The notes under the pieces: generated by a model
What the model was told of the DNA's origin: nothing
Seen by the model: only the letters and a program-made list of their open reading frames with translations
Database searches by the model: none
Translations under genes and position numbers: made by a program
In this document: one piece after another, positions 20,375-29,284 of the stretch
How the letters are laid out: each line of letters opens with the position of its first letter
Position numbering within the stretch: the first letter of the stretch is position 1
Source: Shinella sp. H4-D48
Lineage (GTDB): Bacteria > Pseudomonadota > Alphaproteobacteria > Rhizobiales > Rhizobiaceae
NCBI RefSeq assembly: GCF_022637395.1
Contig: NZ_CP093337.1
Coordinates: 1,100,001 to 1,164,000, forward strand
Length of the DNA stretch: 64,000 bases
Direction of reading: 5' to 3'

Positions 20375-21591
20375 TGTGCGCCTTGGCTCTCCTATCACAA
20401 GCGAGCGGTTACCGGCCAAGTTGCATCGATGCGCTGGTCTGAACCTTGTTTCGCAAGGAAAAATCAAAGAATTCAATTCCTTGAAACTAAAGGATTCGAT
20501 TGCAATGCGAGTTCTTGAGTTATCGAGCGCACGAATTTTGGCTGGATTTCCTTTGCCAAAGGAATGGCAGACCTCGCTGCGAAAGGATTCATGCGCTGCC
20601 TCGGGAAAGGAACGTCTCTTTCAACGGCATGCGAATCCGGAGCGGGAGGGTGAAGACGGGCCGTGTTGCACATCCGGGAATAGTCACGCCGATCCGGCGG
20701 GACCGGACGTGCACGGTTCAACCGTGTTGGATTTCGTCTATGGCGAGGCAGATGAGATTTCCATCTTGTTCAAGGATTCGCGGAAATCGCGGGGCGAAGT
20801 TCCAGGAATCCTTAGGCAGTGTCTCCGGATGATCAGCCGATCTTGTTCGCGGCAAGGAAATCGATGCGAGTACCTGAATTTTTCAAGGAATCATCTGCCT
20901 CGGAAAATGTCGCGAAGATCGTTCGGCAACGAGAACATTTTTACGGACGGTGCAGCTTCCGTATCAAATAGCCAGATTCAATTTTTGATTGAGTTCGGCA
21001 TTGATGAACTATGTCGCCACTCGCTGCGCTGGCACTCGCGCAAAAGACCTGATTCGCGATCATTTGCGGACGATTGCTCGAAAAAACAGGGACTTGAAAA
21101 CGGTGAATTTCCGACTCTATATGTCGGGCAACGGTGGCTGAGCACAACCTTGAAGAAGGTGTTCGTGTTACCGGAGGCAAAACGAGCCGCCCGGCAAGGC
21201 GGCCCGTTTTTAGATGGTTGGGCCTGTTACCAGCAAGCTTCAACCGAGTGGTCAACAAAAGGAAATACCACCCATGGCGTACAAATAGTCCGGGCAACCC
21301 GGAAAATCAACAAGAAAACCGGTTACTTAGCCCGTCGGCGCGAAAAGCGCCTACGGGGACGGCGATCCCGTGTTTTCATTGCTGCTCCCGGTTCGCGGTC
21401 TCGAATGGAGAGCGAATACGGCGCTGGTAGCTGATCAGCCCTCCAAGCCTGATCACGCCTCGCAACACCGAGGGGCATCTCCCATCATAATGGGCCTTCG
21501 GCTGCCCCGTTCGAGCGGAGCCGCCGTTCGCCAACCAGTTTCGTTTTCATGCCGCGCGCGCCATCGCGCCCGGCAACAGGAGAAGTGCGTC
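20375..21591 (+). other. 1.2-kb region without a convincing gene, upstream of the transposition operon
   Basis: A long frame (20376-21434, GTG start) is open here, but the product is Ser/Arg-rich, codon third positions are not GC-biased as in neighbours, and it runs through a terminator, so I do not accept it. The first half repeats AAGGAAT/AAGGATTC-like octamers about nine times between 20450 and 20890. Several hairpins follow, including GGCGC-GAAA-AGCGCC near 21340, and a four-codon frame after AAAGGAAATACC near 21270. It could encode a structured RNA or a long leader. Confidence 0.4.
21183..21211 (+). terminator. Rho-independent terminator inside the transposon
   Basis: Stem GCCGCC / GGCGGC (with an outer CG pair and one mismatch) around CGGCAA, followed by TTTTT. 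It ends whatever transcript covers 20375-21180, and the minus strand also has GTTTT after the stem. Confidence 0.7.
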
Positions 21592-21750
21592 ATGAAACCA
21601 GACAACCGCATCAAGGCTCTCGACCAATTTTTCGCTATTGGTCGCACCGACACGTTCGTTCCCTCGACAATGACCTTCGGAGAACTGGAGGAAGAGTTTC
21701 CACCGCTTCCGCCCGTCTACTGCGCCATCACCGACAGGGATGATTTCTGA
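21592..21750 (+). CDS. Small hypothetical protein upstream of tnsA
   Basis: A 52-aa acidic protein (MKPDNRIKALDQFF... ending TDRDDF) with ACAGGAGAAG at ribosome-site distance. The longer in-frame start at 21370 has no such site. It may be the first gene of the tns operon, with a second tiny ORF at 21825 before tnsA. No family recognised. Confidence 0.5.
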   Translation: MKPDNRIKALDQFFAIGRTDTFVPSTMTFGELEEEFPPLPPVYCAITDRDDF

Positions 21751-21824
21751 GCCGCCGCAGCAGACTCGAGCCGGGGCGATATCGCTCGTCCCGGCTCCGA
21801 CACGCAAAGGAAAGGAGAACGCCC

Positions 21825-21944
21825 GTGTTCGTGAAACCCGCCGACCTTATCGAAAAATCCGTGCCGATCGACGCCAAGGGGATGGCCACCCTCCGGGACG
21901 TTGCCGAGGTTGCTCGTCTTCTGCTTAACGTCGCGGAGAACTGA
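21825..21944 (+). CDS. 39-aa hypothetical protein immediately before tnsA
   Basis: GTG-started ORF preceded by AAAGGAAAGGAGAA. The product, MFVKPADLIEKSVPIDAKGM then a short amphipathic helix (LRDVAEVARLLLNV), ends 3 bp before the tnsA start. The good ribosome site and tight spacing support translation; it could be a small transposition factor or only a translational coupler. Confidence 0.5.
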   Translation: MFVKPADLIEKSVPIDAKGMATLRDVAEVARLLLNVAEN

Positions 21945-21947
21945 CAC

Positions 21948-22718
21948 ATGGACCTTATGGATTTCGGCCCGCACAATCTGCCGCCATCTCTGTTCACCTC
22001 CGACCATGTTCCCGCATGGACCCCTGATTGGGGTACGCGCTACCGCACCCTTCCGGTCACGTTCCCGACGGACAAGGCTCCTGCGGGGGAAGTCTTCGCT
22101 CGTCTTCCCCTGATGGCGGACGGCCTCGTTCACGCGGACACCGATCCCGATGTCACGACGATCGCGGCCTATCCGATGACGGTGGAGTATATGGCTCCGA
22201 CCCGCAACAACATGGCGGTGAAGCGCGCTCATGTGCCCGACGTCGCGCTGCGCCGCACCGATGGCAGCGTCGTCGTCATCGACTACATTCCGCTCAACGA
22301 ACAGGCTGAAAAGCCGTGGATCGCGAAGCGCACCCATGTCCTCGTGGACCACATGGCCGCGCACTACGGTTGCTCCTACGCCGTCCATGACGAGCGCTGC
22401 GTTCACGCCCGTCCACTGTTCCCGAACCTCAAGGCCATGTGGACGCACAAGGCGACGGCACTCGACCCGTCCGAACTGAAGCTCGTGGTCCAAGCTCTCC
22501 GCCGCTGCCGTTTTCCGTCACGTCTCGGCATCCTGAGGAGGACACTGCACGAGAACGGAGAACTGCGCGGGGTCTTCACCTCCCTCGACGTCGATGGGGT
22601 GGACCTCGTCTACACCGCCGTCATGCAGATGTGCATCTCGGGCGAACTCGACATCGATCTGTCCATGCCGTTTTCGGCGACGACACCCGTCACTGCACGC
22701 AATCTCAGGGGAGCCTGA
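21948..22718 (+). CDS. tnsA: TnsA-like transposition endonuclease with altered active site
   Basis: A 256-aa protein at the tnsA position. N-terminal half: HADTDPDVTTIAAYPMTVEY, KRAHVPDVALRRTDG (Asp about 98), VVVIDYIPL; C-terminal half resembles a winged helix. In Tn7, TnsA cuts the 5' ends of the element with a Glu-Asp-(Q/E)xK site. Here the Asp strand is present but the lysine strand reads IDYIP, so the nuclease site looks degenerate. If inactive, the element may form cointegrates or TnsA may act only as a structural partner. ACGTCGCGGAGAACTGAC gives a weak ribosome site; translation is probably coupled to the preceding ORF. It is followed 3 bp later by tnsB. Confidence 0.7.
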   Translation: MDLMDFGPHNLPPSLFTSDHVPAWTPDWGTRYRTLPVTFPTDKAPAGEVFARLPLMADGLVHADTDPDVTTIAAYPMTVEYMAPTRNNMAVKRAHVPDVALRRTDGSVVVIDYIPLNEQAEKPWIAKRTHVLVDHMAAHYGCSYAVHDERCVHARPLFPNLKAMWTHKATALDPSELKLVVQALRRCRFPSRLGILRRTLHENGELRGVFTSLDVDGVDLVYTAVMQMCISGELDIDLSMPFSATTPVTARNLRGA

Positions 22719-22721
22719 TAG

Positions 22722-25037
22722 ATGGGAATGGAGCGCTTCGACTTCACCAAGCCTGCCGAGGGCGTCGTTACGCAGGAGAATATCCCTCCGACACCACCGC
22801 ACGGCAAGTGTGACCAGGCTTTCGACATGCGTGCGGGCGACGTCTATCACATCTTCACCTCCGACCGGATGGTCTTCACTCCGTACCAGGTGGAGGAGTG
22901 GGTCAATCTCGGCAATCCCGGGGACGACATGCTCGTGCGCCTGAAGTCTCCCCGAAACGCACTCGTGATGCACCTGTCCAACTGGCAAATCGCTTACTTG
23001 CAGAACGACGGCCGCATTATGCCTGTCGGCGCGGCCGCTGCGGAGGCACGTGGCGGAGGAACGCCTGGCTACGGCTTGTCCATCAAGGGGAAGCGGCTCG
23101 AGAAGGCCGAATGGATGCTTCTCTACATCGATGCCGTCTTCAAGGCCTTTGGCGAATACTGCAAGGGTGGTCGGTCCCGGAAGATCATGGAGTGGGCCGT
23201 CAAGGACCTCGCCGAAAAGCGGGGCGAGACCCCGCCGTCGATGTCGGCGCTCTACGAGAAGCTCGCACGGCTCCGCAAGGATCGTAACTTCGACAGGACG
23301 GCGGCCGTTGCCGACCATCCACGTCGGGGCAATCAAACACCGCGAAAGCCGAACCGCGCCGAGCAGGCGGTGCGTGAAGCGGTCGAGGATACGATCTTCG
23401 TTGGCGGTGACTGGAACGGCGTCAAGGCACTCCTCTACGGGTGGTCCGAACCCGGTGGCAAGTACGCCGATCTGCCCAACCTCGTTCGCAAGATCGGAGA
23501 CGTTCCTCCCGTTTTCAGCGACACCACCATCCAGCGCCGTCTCGCACAGGTAGACCGGTTCACGCGCCACAGTCTGGAATACGGGGATGAAAGTGCCGAA
23601 CTCGCCTTCGCCGATCGCATCAGGCAGCTTCGCCCAGATTACCTGCTGGACATCGTGGATGTCGATCACTCGACATTGAATATCGTCGTCTTTGGCGAAG
23701 GCGTCGCATTCGGCCGCCCCGATCTTATCCTCTTCCGTGATCGCTACTCCGGGATCATCCTCGGCTGGGCCGTCACCTTCGGCCCGCCGTCCTACGAGAC
23801 TTTTCTCGAGGGACTTGCTCACGCCATGTCTCCCAAGGACCCGGACAGTCTACCGGAGGGCGTCACCTACCGCTGGTACGGACGCCCGTTCCGTCTGGGC
23901 GTCGACAACGCGAAGCACTTGATCGGTATGGATATCCACGGCGCGGCCCGCCAACTCGGCATGCAAACGGTCAAATACCGTCCGGGTCATCCGTGGGAAA
24001 AGGGTGCCGAAGAACACATGTTCCACATTCTCGGCGTCGGCCTCGTCGAACGGCTCCCGGGTAGCACGACCATGTCTCCCGATGAGCGCATGAAGTTTGA
24101 CGAGGAGCGCTTGAAGGCCATGCCGCAGATCGACATCGCCGAACTCAACGGCTTCCTCGCCTACTATTTTGCGGAAATCTACAACCGCGCGCCTCATCAG
24201 GGGCTTGGCCCTATCCTAACCGCGTCGGGCGTGCCTGAGGATATCTGGGCGATCGGCATCTCCAAGGTCCCGAAGCGGCCGGTCCAGGACCCTTCCATTC
24301 TCGTCAGGCTTGCTGGGCAGACCCGTGAAGTCGGCATCTCCGACCACGGCATCATCCGCTGGGACAATATCGAGTACCAGTCCGCCGCCGCCAACGCGCT
24401 CAAGCTATCTGCCCGTCACAAGCGCGGCGAAGGGAAATTCCACGGCAGCAAGTACCCGGCGACGCGCGATCCTGCTGACCTGTCGAAAATCTGGCTGGAA
24501 ATTCCATGGGAGAAAGGCCGCTTCATCGAGGTTCCGGCCAGCGGCGCTTACGCCTCCTATGCGACGGGCCTCAAGGCCTACCAGCACAAGCGGATCATGG
24601 AGCATCATCGTGCGAAGACGAACGAGGCCGCGAATGCCCCCGCGCTGATGGCGGCCAAGGCCGACCTCATGCAGCAGATCGTGGACATCCACGCGAAGCG
24701 CCAGAAGCACGGCACGGCGCTCAAGCTGGCCCGTTTCATGACCAAGCAGGCCACGCGTATCCAGCGCTCGCGCCCCGTCGTCGTCGAGGACGGCGTGATC
24801 ACCCAGCGCCTCGATCTGGCGAGTCCGAGGAAAGCTGCCCGCCTTCAGCCTCGTTCCTCGATGGCGAAGGCCCGGATGCCTGTGGCCCGTCCCCCTGAAA
24901 TCGAAGACGTCGCCGAGTACGAAGTCTTCGTCGAACACGTCGAAGACATGCTTCCTGCGCCAGAGCCGGAGCCTCCGCGGCCCGGCACTTCCTCGATCGA
25001 CGACATCGCCGCCCGCAACGAAGAATGGGACGACTGA
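22722..25037 (+). CDS. tnsB: TnsB-family DDE transposase
   Basis: A 771-aa transposase of the retroviral-integrase (rve) type. N-terminal DNA-binding helices precede the catalytic core: first Asp in VDVDHSTLN (D315), second in LGVDNAKHL (D395), Glu in KGAEEHMF (E430), a DD(34)E spacing. A Mu-type beta-barrel and a C-terminal basic tail (after ~620) follow. It would bind the repeated motifs at both ends and perform 3'-end cleavage and strand transfer. It starts 3 bp after tnsA and ends 3 bp before tnsC, so the operon is tightly packed. Confidence 0.92.
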   Translation: MGMERFDFTKPAEGVVTQENIPPTPPHGKCDQAFDMRAGDVYHIFTSDRMVFTPYQVEEWVNLGNPGDDMLVRLKSPRNALVMHLSNWQIAYLQNDGRIMPVGAAAAEARGGGTPGYGLSIKGKRLEKAEWMLLYIDAVFKAFGEYCKGGRSRKIMEWAVKDLAEKRGETPPSMSALYEKLARLRKDRNFDRTAAVADHPRRGNQTPRKPNRAEQAVREAVEDTIFVGGDWNGVKALLYGWSEPGGKYADLPNLVRKIGDVPPVFSDTTIQRRLAQVDRFTRHSLEYGDESAELAFADRIRQLRPDYLLDIVDVDHSTLNIVVFGEGVAFGRPDLILFRDRYSGIILGWAVTFGPPSYETFLEGLAHAMSPKDPDSLPEGVTYRWYGRPFRLGVDNAKHLIGMDIHGAARQLGMQTVKYRPGHPWEKGAEEHMFHILGVGLVERLPGSTTMSPDERMKFDEERLKAMPQIDIAELNGFLAYYFAEIYNRAPHQGLGPILTASGVPEDIWAIGISKVPKRPVQDPSILVRLAGQTREVGISDHGIIRWDNIEYQSAAANALKLSARHKRGEGKFHGSKYPATRDPADLSKIWLEIPWEKGRFIEVPASGAYASYATGLKAYQHKRIMEHHRAKTNEAANAPALMAAKADLMQQIVDIHAKRQKHGTALKLARFMTKQATRIQRSRPVVVEDGVITQRLDLASPRKAARLQPRSSMAKARMPVARPPEIEDVAEYEVFVEHVEDMLPAPEPEPPRPGTSSIDDIAARNEEWDD

Positions 25038-25040
25038 CCA

Positions 25041-25985
25041 ATGACCGAATTCCACGAGAACCCCTTTAAGACGCCCGAAGAACGTCTGGCGGCCGCCGCC
25101 CTTGGTGTCCCCGAGCGCCAGGCCATGATCGAGCGTCTGCTCTACAAGTATCCCGTCTTCAAGAAGGGCGAGCAGTTCATCCGCGACTTCCATTTCCCAT
25201 TCGCGGGTGGTTCCCATGGCACAGGCAAGATCGGCGGTCTGCTCGGGTCTTCGCGCGCGGGCAAATCTACGATCTGCGCCTACTATGTCGCAGGTATCGA
25301 CATGCCGGGCTGCCCCGGTGAAGACGGCGAGCGTTACCCGGTGCTGCACATCACGGCCACGGACCAGACCACACCATCGAGCTTGGCAGACACCATCGCC
25401 AGCGCGACCGGCATGCGGTCTCTGCCCGCCAAAATCAAGACGCAGGCGCGCATGAACATGGTCCTTGATCGCCTCCGTCAGGTGCGCACCGAACTCGTCA
25501 TCCTCGACGATGCGCAGTTCCTGTTCCTTGGGCGCACGAGGTCTTATCTGTCGGGTTTCCAGAGCTTCCTCAAGCAACTCGCTGACCTCCGCACCCTCAA
25601 CGTCCTCCTCATCGGCGAGGAAAGCGTCCACGACGTCATCGCGGGTGTGGACTACCTGGAAGGCCGAGGCGGGTTCAAGCGTGAGGTCCTGAAGCCGCTC
25701 GGCGACGCGGGCAAGGAGTTCGACGACTTCAGGCTTCTGCTCAGCAAGATCGACGCAAGGTTGCCCTTCAAGGAGCCGTCCGTCCTTCACGGAAGTTCGG
25801 CCGTGGCCGCCGACGTCCATGCCTTCACGGGCGGCTCTATCGGTCGGGTCATGAACCTCGTCCGCGACGCTGCGGCACTGGCGATGAACGACGGAGCCAG
25901 CTGCATCATGCTCGACCACCTGCGCCGTTCCTCGACGACGCTGGTCCGTCTCGGCGACACCCGCAACTATTTCCGGAAGGCCTGA
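25041..25985 (+). CDS. tnsC: TnsC-family AAA+ transposition regulator
   Basis: A 314-aa AAA+ ATPase. Walker A GSSRAGKST with K75, Walker B LVILDDAQF with D156/D157, and sensor region TLNVLLIGEES. TnsC/TniB/IstB-type proteins bridge the target selector (TniQ/TnsD) and TnsB, forming ATP-bound filaments on DNA. 314 aa is closer to TniB size than to Tn7 TnsC (555 aa). It starts 3 bp after tnsB and is 3 bp before tniQ. Confidence 0.9.
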   Translation: MTEFHENPFKTPEERLAAAALGVPERQAMIERLLYKYPVFKKGEQFIRDFHFPFAGGSHGTGKIGGLLGSSRAGKSTICAYYVAGIDMPGCPGEDGERYPVLHITATDQTTPSSLADTIASATGMRSLPAKIKTQARMNMVLDRLRQVRTELVILDDAQFLFLGRTRSYLSGFQSFLKQLADLRTLNVLLIGEESVHDVIAGVDYLEGRGGFKREVLKPLGDAGKEFDDFRLLLSKIDARLPFKEPSVLHGSSAVAADVHAFTGGSIGRVMNLVRDAAALAMNDGASCIMLDHLRRSSTTLVRLGDTRNYFRKA

Positions 25986-25988
25986 CGC

Positions 25989-28160
25989 ATGAACGTCTCT
26001 CCGTCGATTTACCTCCCGTTCTCCAATTGGAGTCTGAAGCCATTACTTGGTGAGTCCGCCAGGGGTTATTTCCTGCGGCTGGTCGCCAACGAGGGGCACT
26101 ACAGCGCCAGCGTTTATGGAAACGAGATCGGCATCAACGGGCGTCGTCTTACCCCCGAAGAGACCCTCGACACCCTCCTCACGCTGCCGATCGGTGACGA
26201 ACACAAGGCCGCCCTTCGTCTGTACAGCCCTCTGGCCGACGGATCGTTCTACAATCTCGGCGGGCAGCGGCTCCGGCAGAGGCAGATGGTTTTCAGCACA
26301 CGCAGGTTCTGTCGCGCGTGCTTGGCGGTTTCACCACATCATCGGGTCTGGTGGGATATCTGCGCTTTCAGGACCTGTCCTGAACACGGCACTCCGATTG
26401 AGGACGTGGATGCCTCGGGCCAGCCCATCGGTTGGTGGTGGGCCGAGGTCGGCAGCGACACGAGCGGGAGGCTGCTCGCCAGATGCGCTCCGTCGCAAGC
26501 CGACAGGCACGACAGGACACTGGAGGCGTTCATCCTTGAGCGCCTTGGCGTCTTGCCCCAAACACGGTGGCCATTGCTGGACGGATATCATCTCTACGAG
26601 GTCATCGAGACTTGCGAATACCTCGGTATGTGGCTCGGCAACGAGCGCACCTTCACCGCGCCGGCCGACCAACTGGGAAAAATGGCTGTGGGCATGGCGG
26701 CGCTGTCGGGAACGTGGCAAGGCCTCGTCTCCGCGATGCGGGGCTGGTTTACCGAGCGCGTTCCATCGGATGTGCGCCGTGAGGGTAAAATGGAGAGCAT
26801 GGCTTGGGCGTGGAACGCTTGGCCCAAATTGCCCGGCTCGGCTATCGGCGACATGCTGAAGCGCGCCACGACCGAGGCGTTCGAGCCGATCGGAAAAATG
26901 GGAAAGAAGCGCTTCAGGACTACGAGAGCCTTCTATGCCGAAAAAGCGCTTTCGAAGGTGGCTGGCGAACTTGATGTGAAGATGGATGCGCTGCTGCCAC
27001 TCGCCCGCCACCTTCACCTTATTCCCGATACGGACGAGGCTTGGATGCTATCACCTGATGGTGCGTCTGTGCTGAAGAGGGCTGTCGCCGATCTTGTGCC
27101 TTATCCGTTGGCATCCGAAATCATCGGTTTCGCGACATGGGAATGGCGAGAGTTGGTCGGCAATGATGTGATCCGGGCATTCTCTCAGTTTGCAGACGGA
27201 AGCATGTACCTTCGGAAGGATATCGAAAATGTCGTCGGGCGAATGATCAGAAAGGCCACCGTATCCGACTCCATGACGATCTCGATCAGGACGTACGCTC
27301 GCCATAATCGCATGACCGTCGGCAACGTCCTGATGCGCATTCTTGACGGACAGTTGGCCGCAGCACGAGGTTGCGGTAAACAGAGGGGACTGAGAAACCT
27401 AAGGATCGTAGCTTCAAACCGTCGGCAGCGTTCCGCTCGGTTGCCATCTGGCGCGAGCGTACAGAATGCTATGACTGTTGCAGACGCTGCTATCATCCTC
27501 CGTCTTCACCATGAGGTGGTGGCGCTGCTCGTGAGAGACGGACGGCTCGAAAAAGCCCACGGCGGAATGGTCGCACGCAGCAGTGTTATGGACTTTCACG
27601 CTCGTTATGCGAACGGCCAGCTATACCGTCCAGCTCTCGGATGTGCCAGTTCTGAAGTACGAGACCGCCTGTCGAAAATCGGCTTGTCCGTCGAATGCCT
27701 CGGTGATCGGGTTGCCAATGTCGTCGTGCTTCGCGAAGCTGCCCGTCGTGCGCTCGAGCTTGAGTTCGATCCCGACGATCGACACGTCGCACGAAATGTC
27801 CTCTGGGAGGAATTCAGGACGTTGGCCATCGTTCGCTGCCCCGTCTTCACGGTGCCGCCGACCGTACCCGAGGTCGGGGTCAAGCTCCGCACGGCAACGA
27901 GGAAGATTGCGGTGAGCGCGAGCGTGGATAGATCGTCGGGAGCTGTTTCGCTGACGTTTGACCTCCATCCTGAACTAACCGGCCGCCGTTGGAAGCTGTT
28001 CGAGAAGAGCGAGGCGGACGTGCGGCAGGCGCTTGGATTTATGTCGTGGAACAAGATGGCCGATAACGCTGGATGGCGACTGTCTTGGGTGGCGGAAGAC
28101 CTCGTGGGCGTGCGACTGGCAGTCGATGCTCTGGTGGGGATGCACAGATGGTTCAAGTAA
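25989..28160 (+). CDS. tniQ: TniQ/TnsD-family target-site selector
   Basis: A 723-aa protein. The N-terminal ~300 residues are a TniQ domain with a zinc site: FCRAC near residue 106, and TCPEHG near 133. The long C-terminal part is basic and has helix-turn-helix-like stretches (for example TVADAAIILRLHHEVVALLV). In Tn7, TnsD binds a specific attachment site in a conserved gene. Because the element lies directly 3' of tRNA-Ile2, this protein probably recognises that tRNA gene; that is an inference. Last gene of the tns operon. Confidence 0.88.
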   Translation: MNVSPSIYLPFSNWSLKPLLGESARGYFLRLVANEGHYSASVYGNEIGINGRRLTPEETLDTLLTLPIGDEHKAALRLYSPLADGSFYNLGGQRLRQRQMVFSTRRFCRACLAVSPHHRVWWDICAFRTCPEHGTPIEDVDASGQPIGWWWAEVGSDTSGRLLARCAPSQADRHDRTLEAFILERLGVLPQTRWPLLDGYHLYEVIETCEYLGMWLGNERTFTAPADQLGKMAVGMAALSGTWQGLVSAMRGWFTERVPSDVRREGKMESMAWAWNAWPKLPGSAIGDMLKRATTEAFEPIGKMGKKRFRTTRAFYAEKALSKVAGELDVKMDALLPLARHLHLIPDTDEAWMLSPDGASVLKRAVADLVPYPLASEIIGFATWEWRELVGNDVIRAFSQFADGSMYLRKDIENVVGRMIRKATVSDSMTISIRTYARHNRMTVGNVLMRILDGQLAAARGCGKQRGLRNLRIVASNRRQRSARLPSGASVQNAMTVADAAIILRLHHEVVALLVRDGRLEKAHGGMVARSSVMDFHARYANGQLYRPALGCASSEVRDRLSKIGLSVECLGDRVANVVVLREAARRALELEFDPDDRHVARNVLWEEFRTLAIVRCPVFTVPPTVPEVGVKLRTATRKIAVSASVDRSSGAVSLTFDLHPELTGRRWKLFEKSEADVRQALGFMSWNKMADNAGWRLSWVAEDLVGVRLAVDALVGMHRWFK

Positions 28161-28220
28161 CTAAATTGATTCGTTCGTGGGCCGTCGATACTGCAACACC
28201 TTGATAAATTTCTCAATTAG

Positions 28221-28376
28221 CTATTCTGGGCAACCGTCAGCGCGATAGCCGGCTCGCATTTTGTCGTAATCGAAATCACGAGGTGTATTTCTCAGATCAT
28301 ACAGTAGGTCTGTGCCAGCCGGAATGTAAGCCTTAGGTTCTTGTAATTCATTCTCCGCGGAACAAGTATTGCTCAT
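28221..28376 (-). CDS. Small hypothetical protein
   Basis: About 51 aa (MSNTCSAENE... ending RADGCPE), rich in acidic and polar residues. The open frame begins at 28406, overlapping the GNAT-like gene by 59 bp; ATG 28376 reduces the overlap to 29 bp. No ribosome site is decisive and no family is recognised. It would follow the GNAT-like gene in one transcript. Confidence 0.35.
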   Translation of the reverse strand: MSNTCSAENELQEPKAYIPAGTDLLYDLRNTPRDFDYDKMRAGYRADGCPE

Positions 28377-29163
28377 CACGCTCATTTCCGACATCGAATT
28401 CTCCATGCCACCCTTTTAGACTACCAAGAATTCTGGTCGACAATTCTTTCGGCAACAACTGATTGTCGACTGCGATGTTGGCTATTAGCGGGAAAACACT
28501 GACCTGGTCAGCCGAGATCAAATCGTTGATATCTTGCGCAATCTCTGGCGGAAATTCTTGTTGATGCCCTCGAAAGCTCTTCTCAATTTTCTTTTTATGT
28601 GTGTTCCACGCGCCACGGGTTGGGCGAAATCCAAAAGCCGCCCAAGTTACACGCCCATCGTGAACAGCGTACAGCGTCATTTTCTTGAAGCTGATTAGGT
28701 GGAGGGAGCGACAGAGTTCCTGCGTGAAACGCCGGCATCGGCCTTGTCTGCGTAGATCGGGTTCGACAAACACCTCATCAATGTCCGCGATCAGGTCCCC
28801 GAATAGAAGCTGGACCTTTGACTTGATGCTTCCGGTAGTTCGGACGGTAAACACAAGCGGCCTGTCCTGGGTAACGGTGACCTCGATACCGTGAATCTCG
28901 TTGTTCAGATGAACGGCCACAGTTTGTGCCTTCTCGGCAAACGAAGGTCCTGTCCGAGCCACGGGCGTCTCTAAATCAGGGACGTGGGGTGCCTCAGCCT
29001 TAGATAGGAATGAGAATAATTTCGAGAATATAGATTTCAAAGTCGGCTCCACCGAGTGCATTCGATGGGCATACCGCCTACAGATGAATTCAAAGTTGAG
29101 GGGTTGTTTGTGGTGATCTGCCGTCGAATTTTCATCCGGCTGCGACTGGAGTCTCCTCGGCAA
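28348..29163 (-). CDS. GNAT-like acetyltransferase-fold protein
   Basis: A 271-aa protein whose central region reads DIDEVFVEPDLRRQGRCRRF, which resembles motif A of GNAT acetyltransferases (RRQGR...), followed by YAVHDGRVTWAAFGFRPTRG, a typical GNAT motif B (Y...FGF). Residues 1-100 are not recognised. A later start such as ATG 29062 (MHSVEPTLKS) is possible and no ribosome site decides it. It is the only cargo on the minus strand, divergent from the TIR gene. Low-GC codon use. Role unknown. Confidence 0.55.
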   Translation of the reverse strand: MPRRLQSQPDENSTADHHKQPLNFEFICRRYAHRMHSVEPTLKSIFSKLFSFLSKAEAPHVPDLETPVARTGPSFAEKAQTVAVHLNNEIHGIEVTVTQDRPLVFTVRTTGSIKSKVQLLFGDLIADIDEVFVEPDLRRQGRCRRFTQELCRSLHLISFKKMTLYAVHDGRVTWAAFGFRPTRGAWNTHKKKIEKSFRGHQQEFPPEIAQDINDLISADQVSVFPLIANIAVDNQLLPKELSTRILGSLKGWHGEFDVGNERDEQYLFRGE

Positions 29164-29284
29164 CAGGTTCTTTAAATGACGTCGGCCTCTGGAAATACGT
29201 GTGGAAGGGGAATGATACTACTTGGTGGTGAATATGCGGAGACTTAGTATGGTCTTCGGTTTCGACTCACTACTGAGGTGTATC

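Noticed and set aside
20376-21434. 352-aa open frame after the AAA+ protease gene
   Set aside because: Ser/Arg-rich, no recognisable domain, no clear GC bias at third codon positions, and it reads through a strong terminator at 21183-21211.
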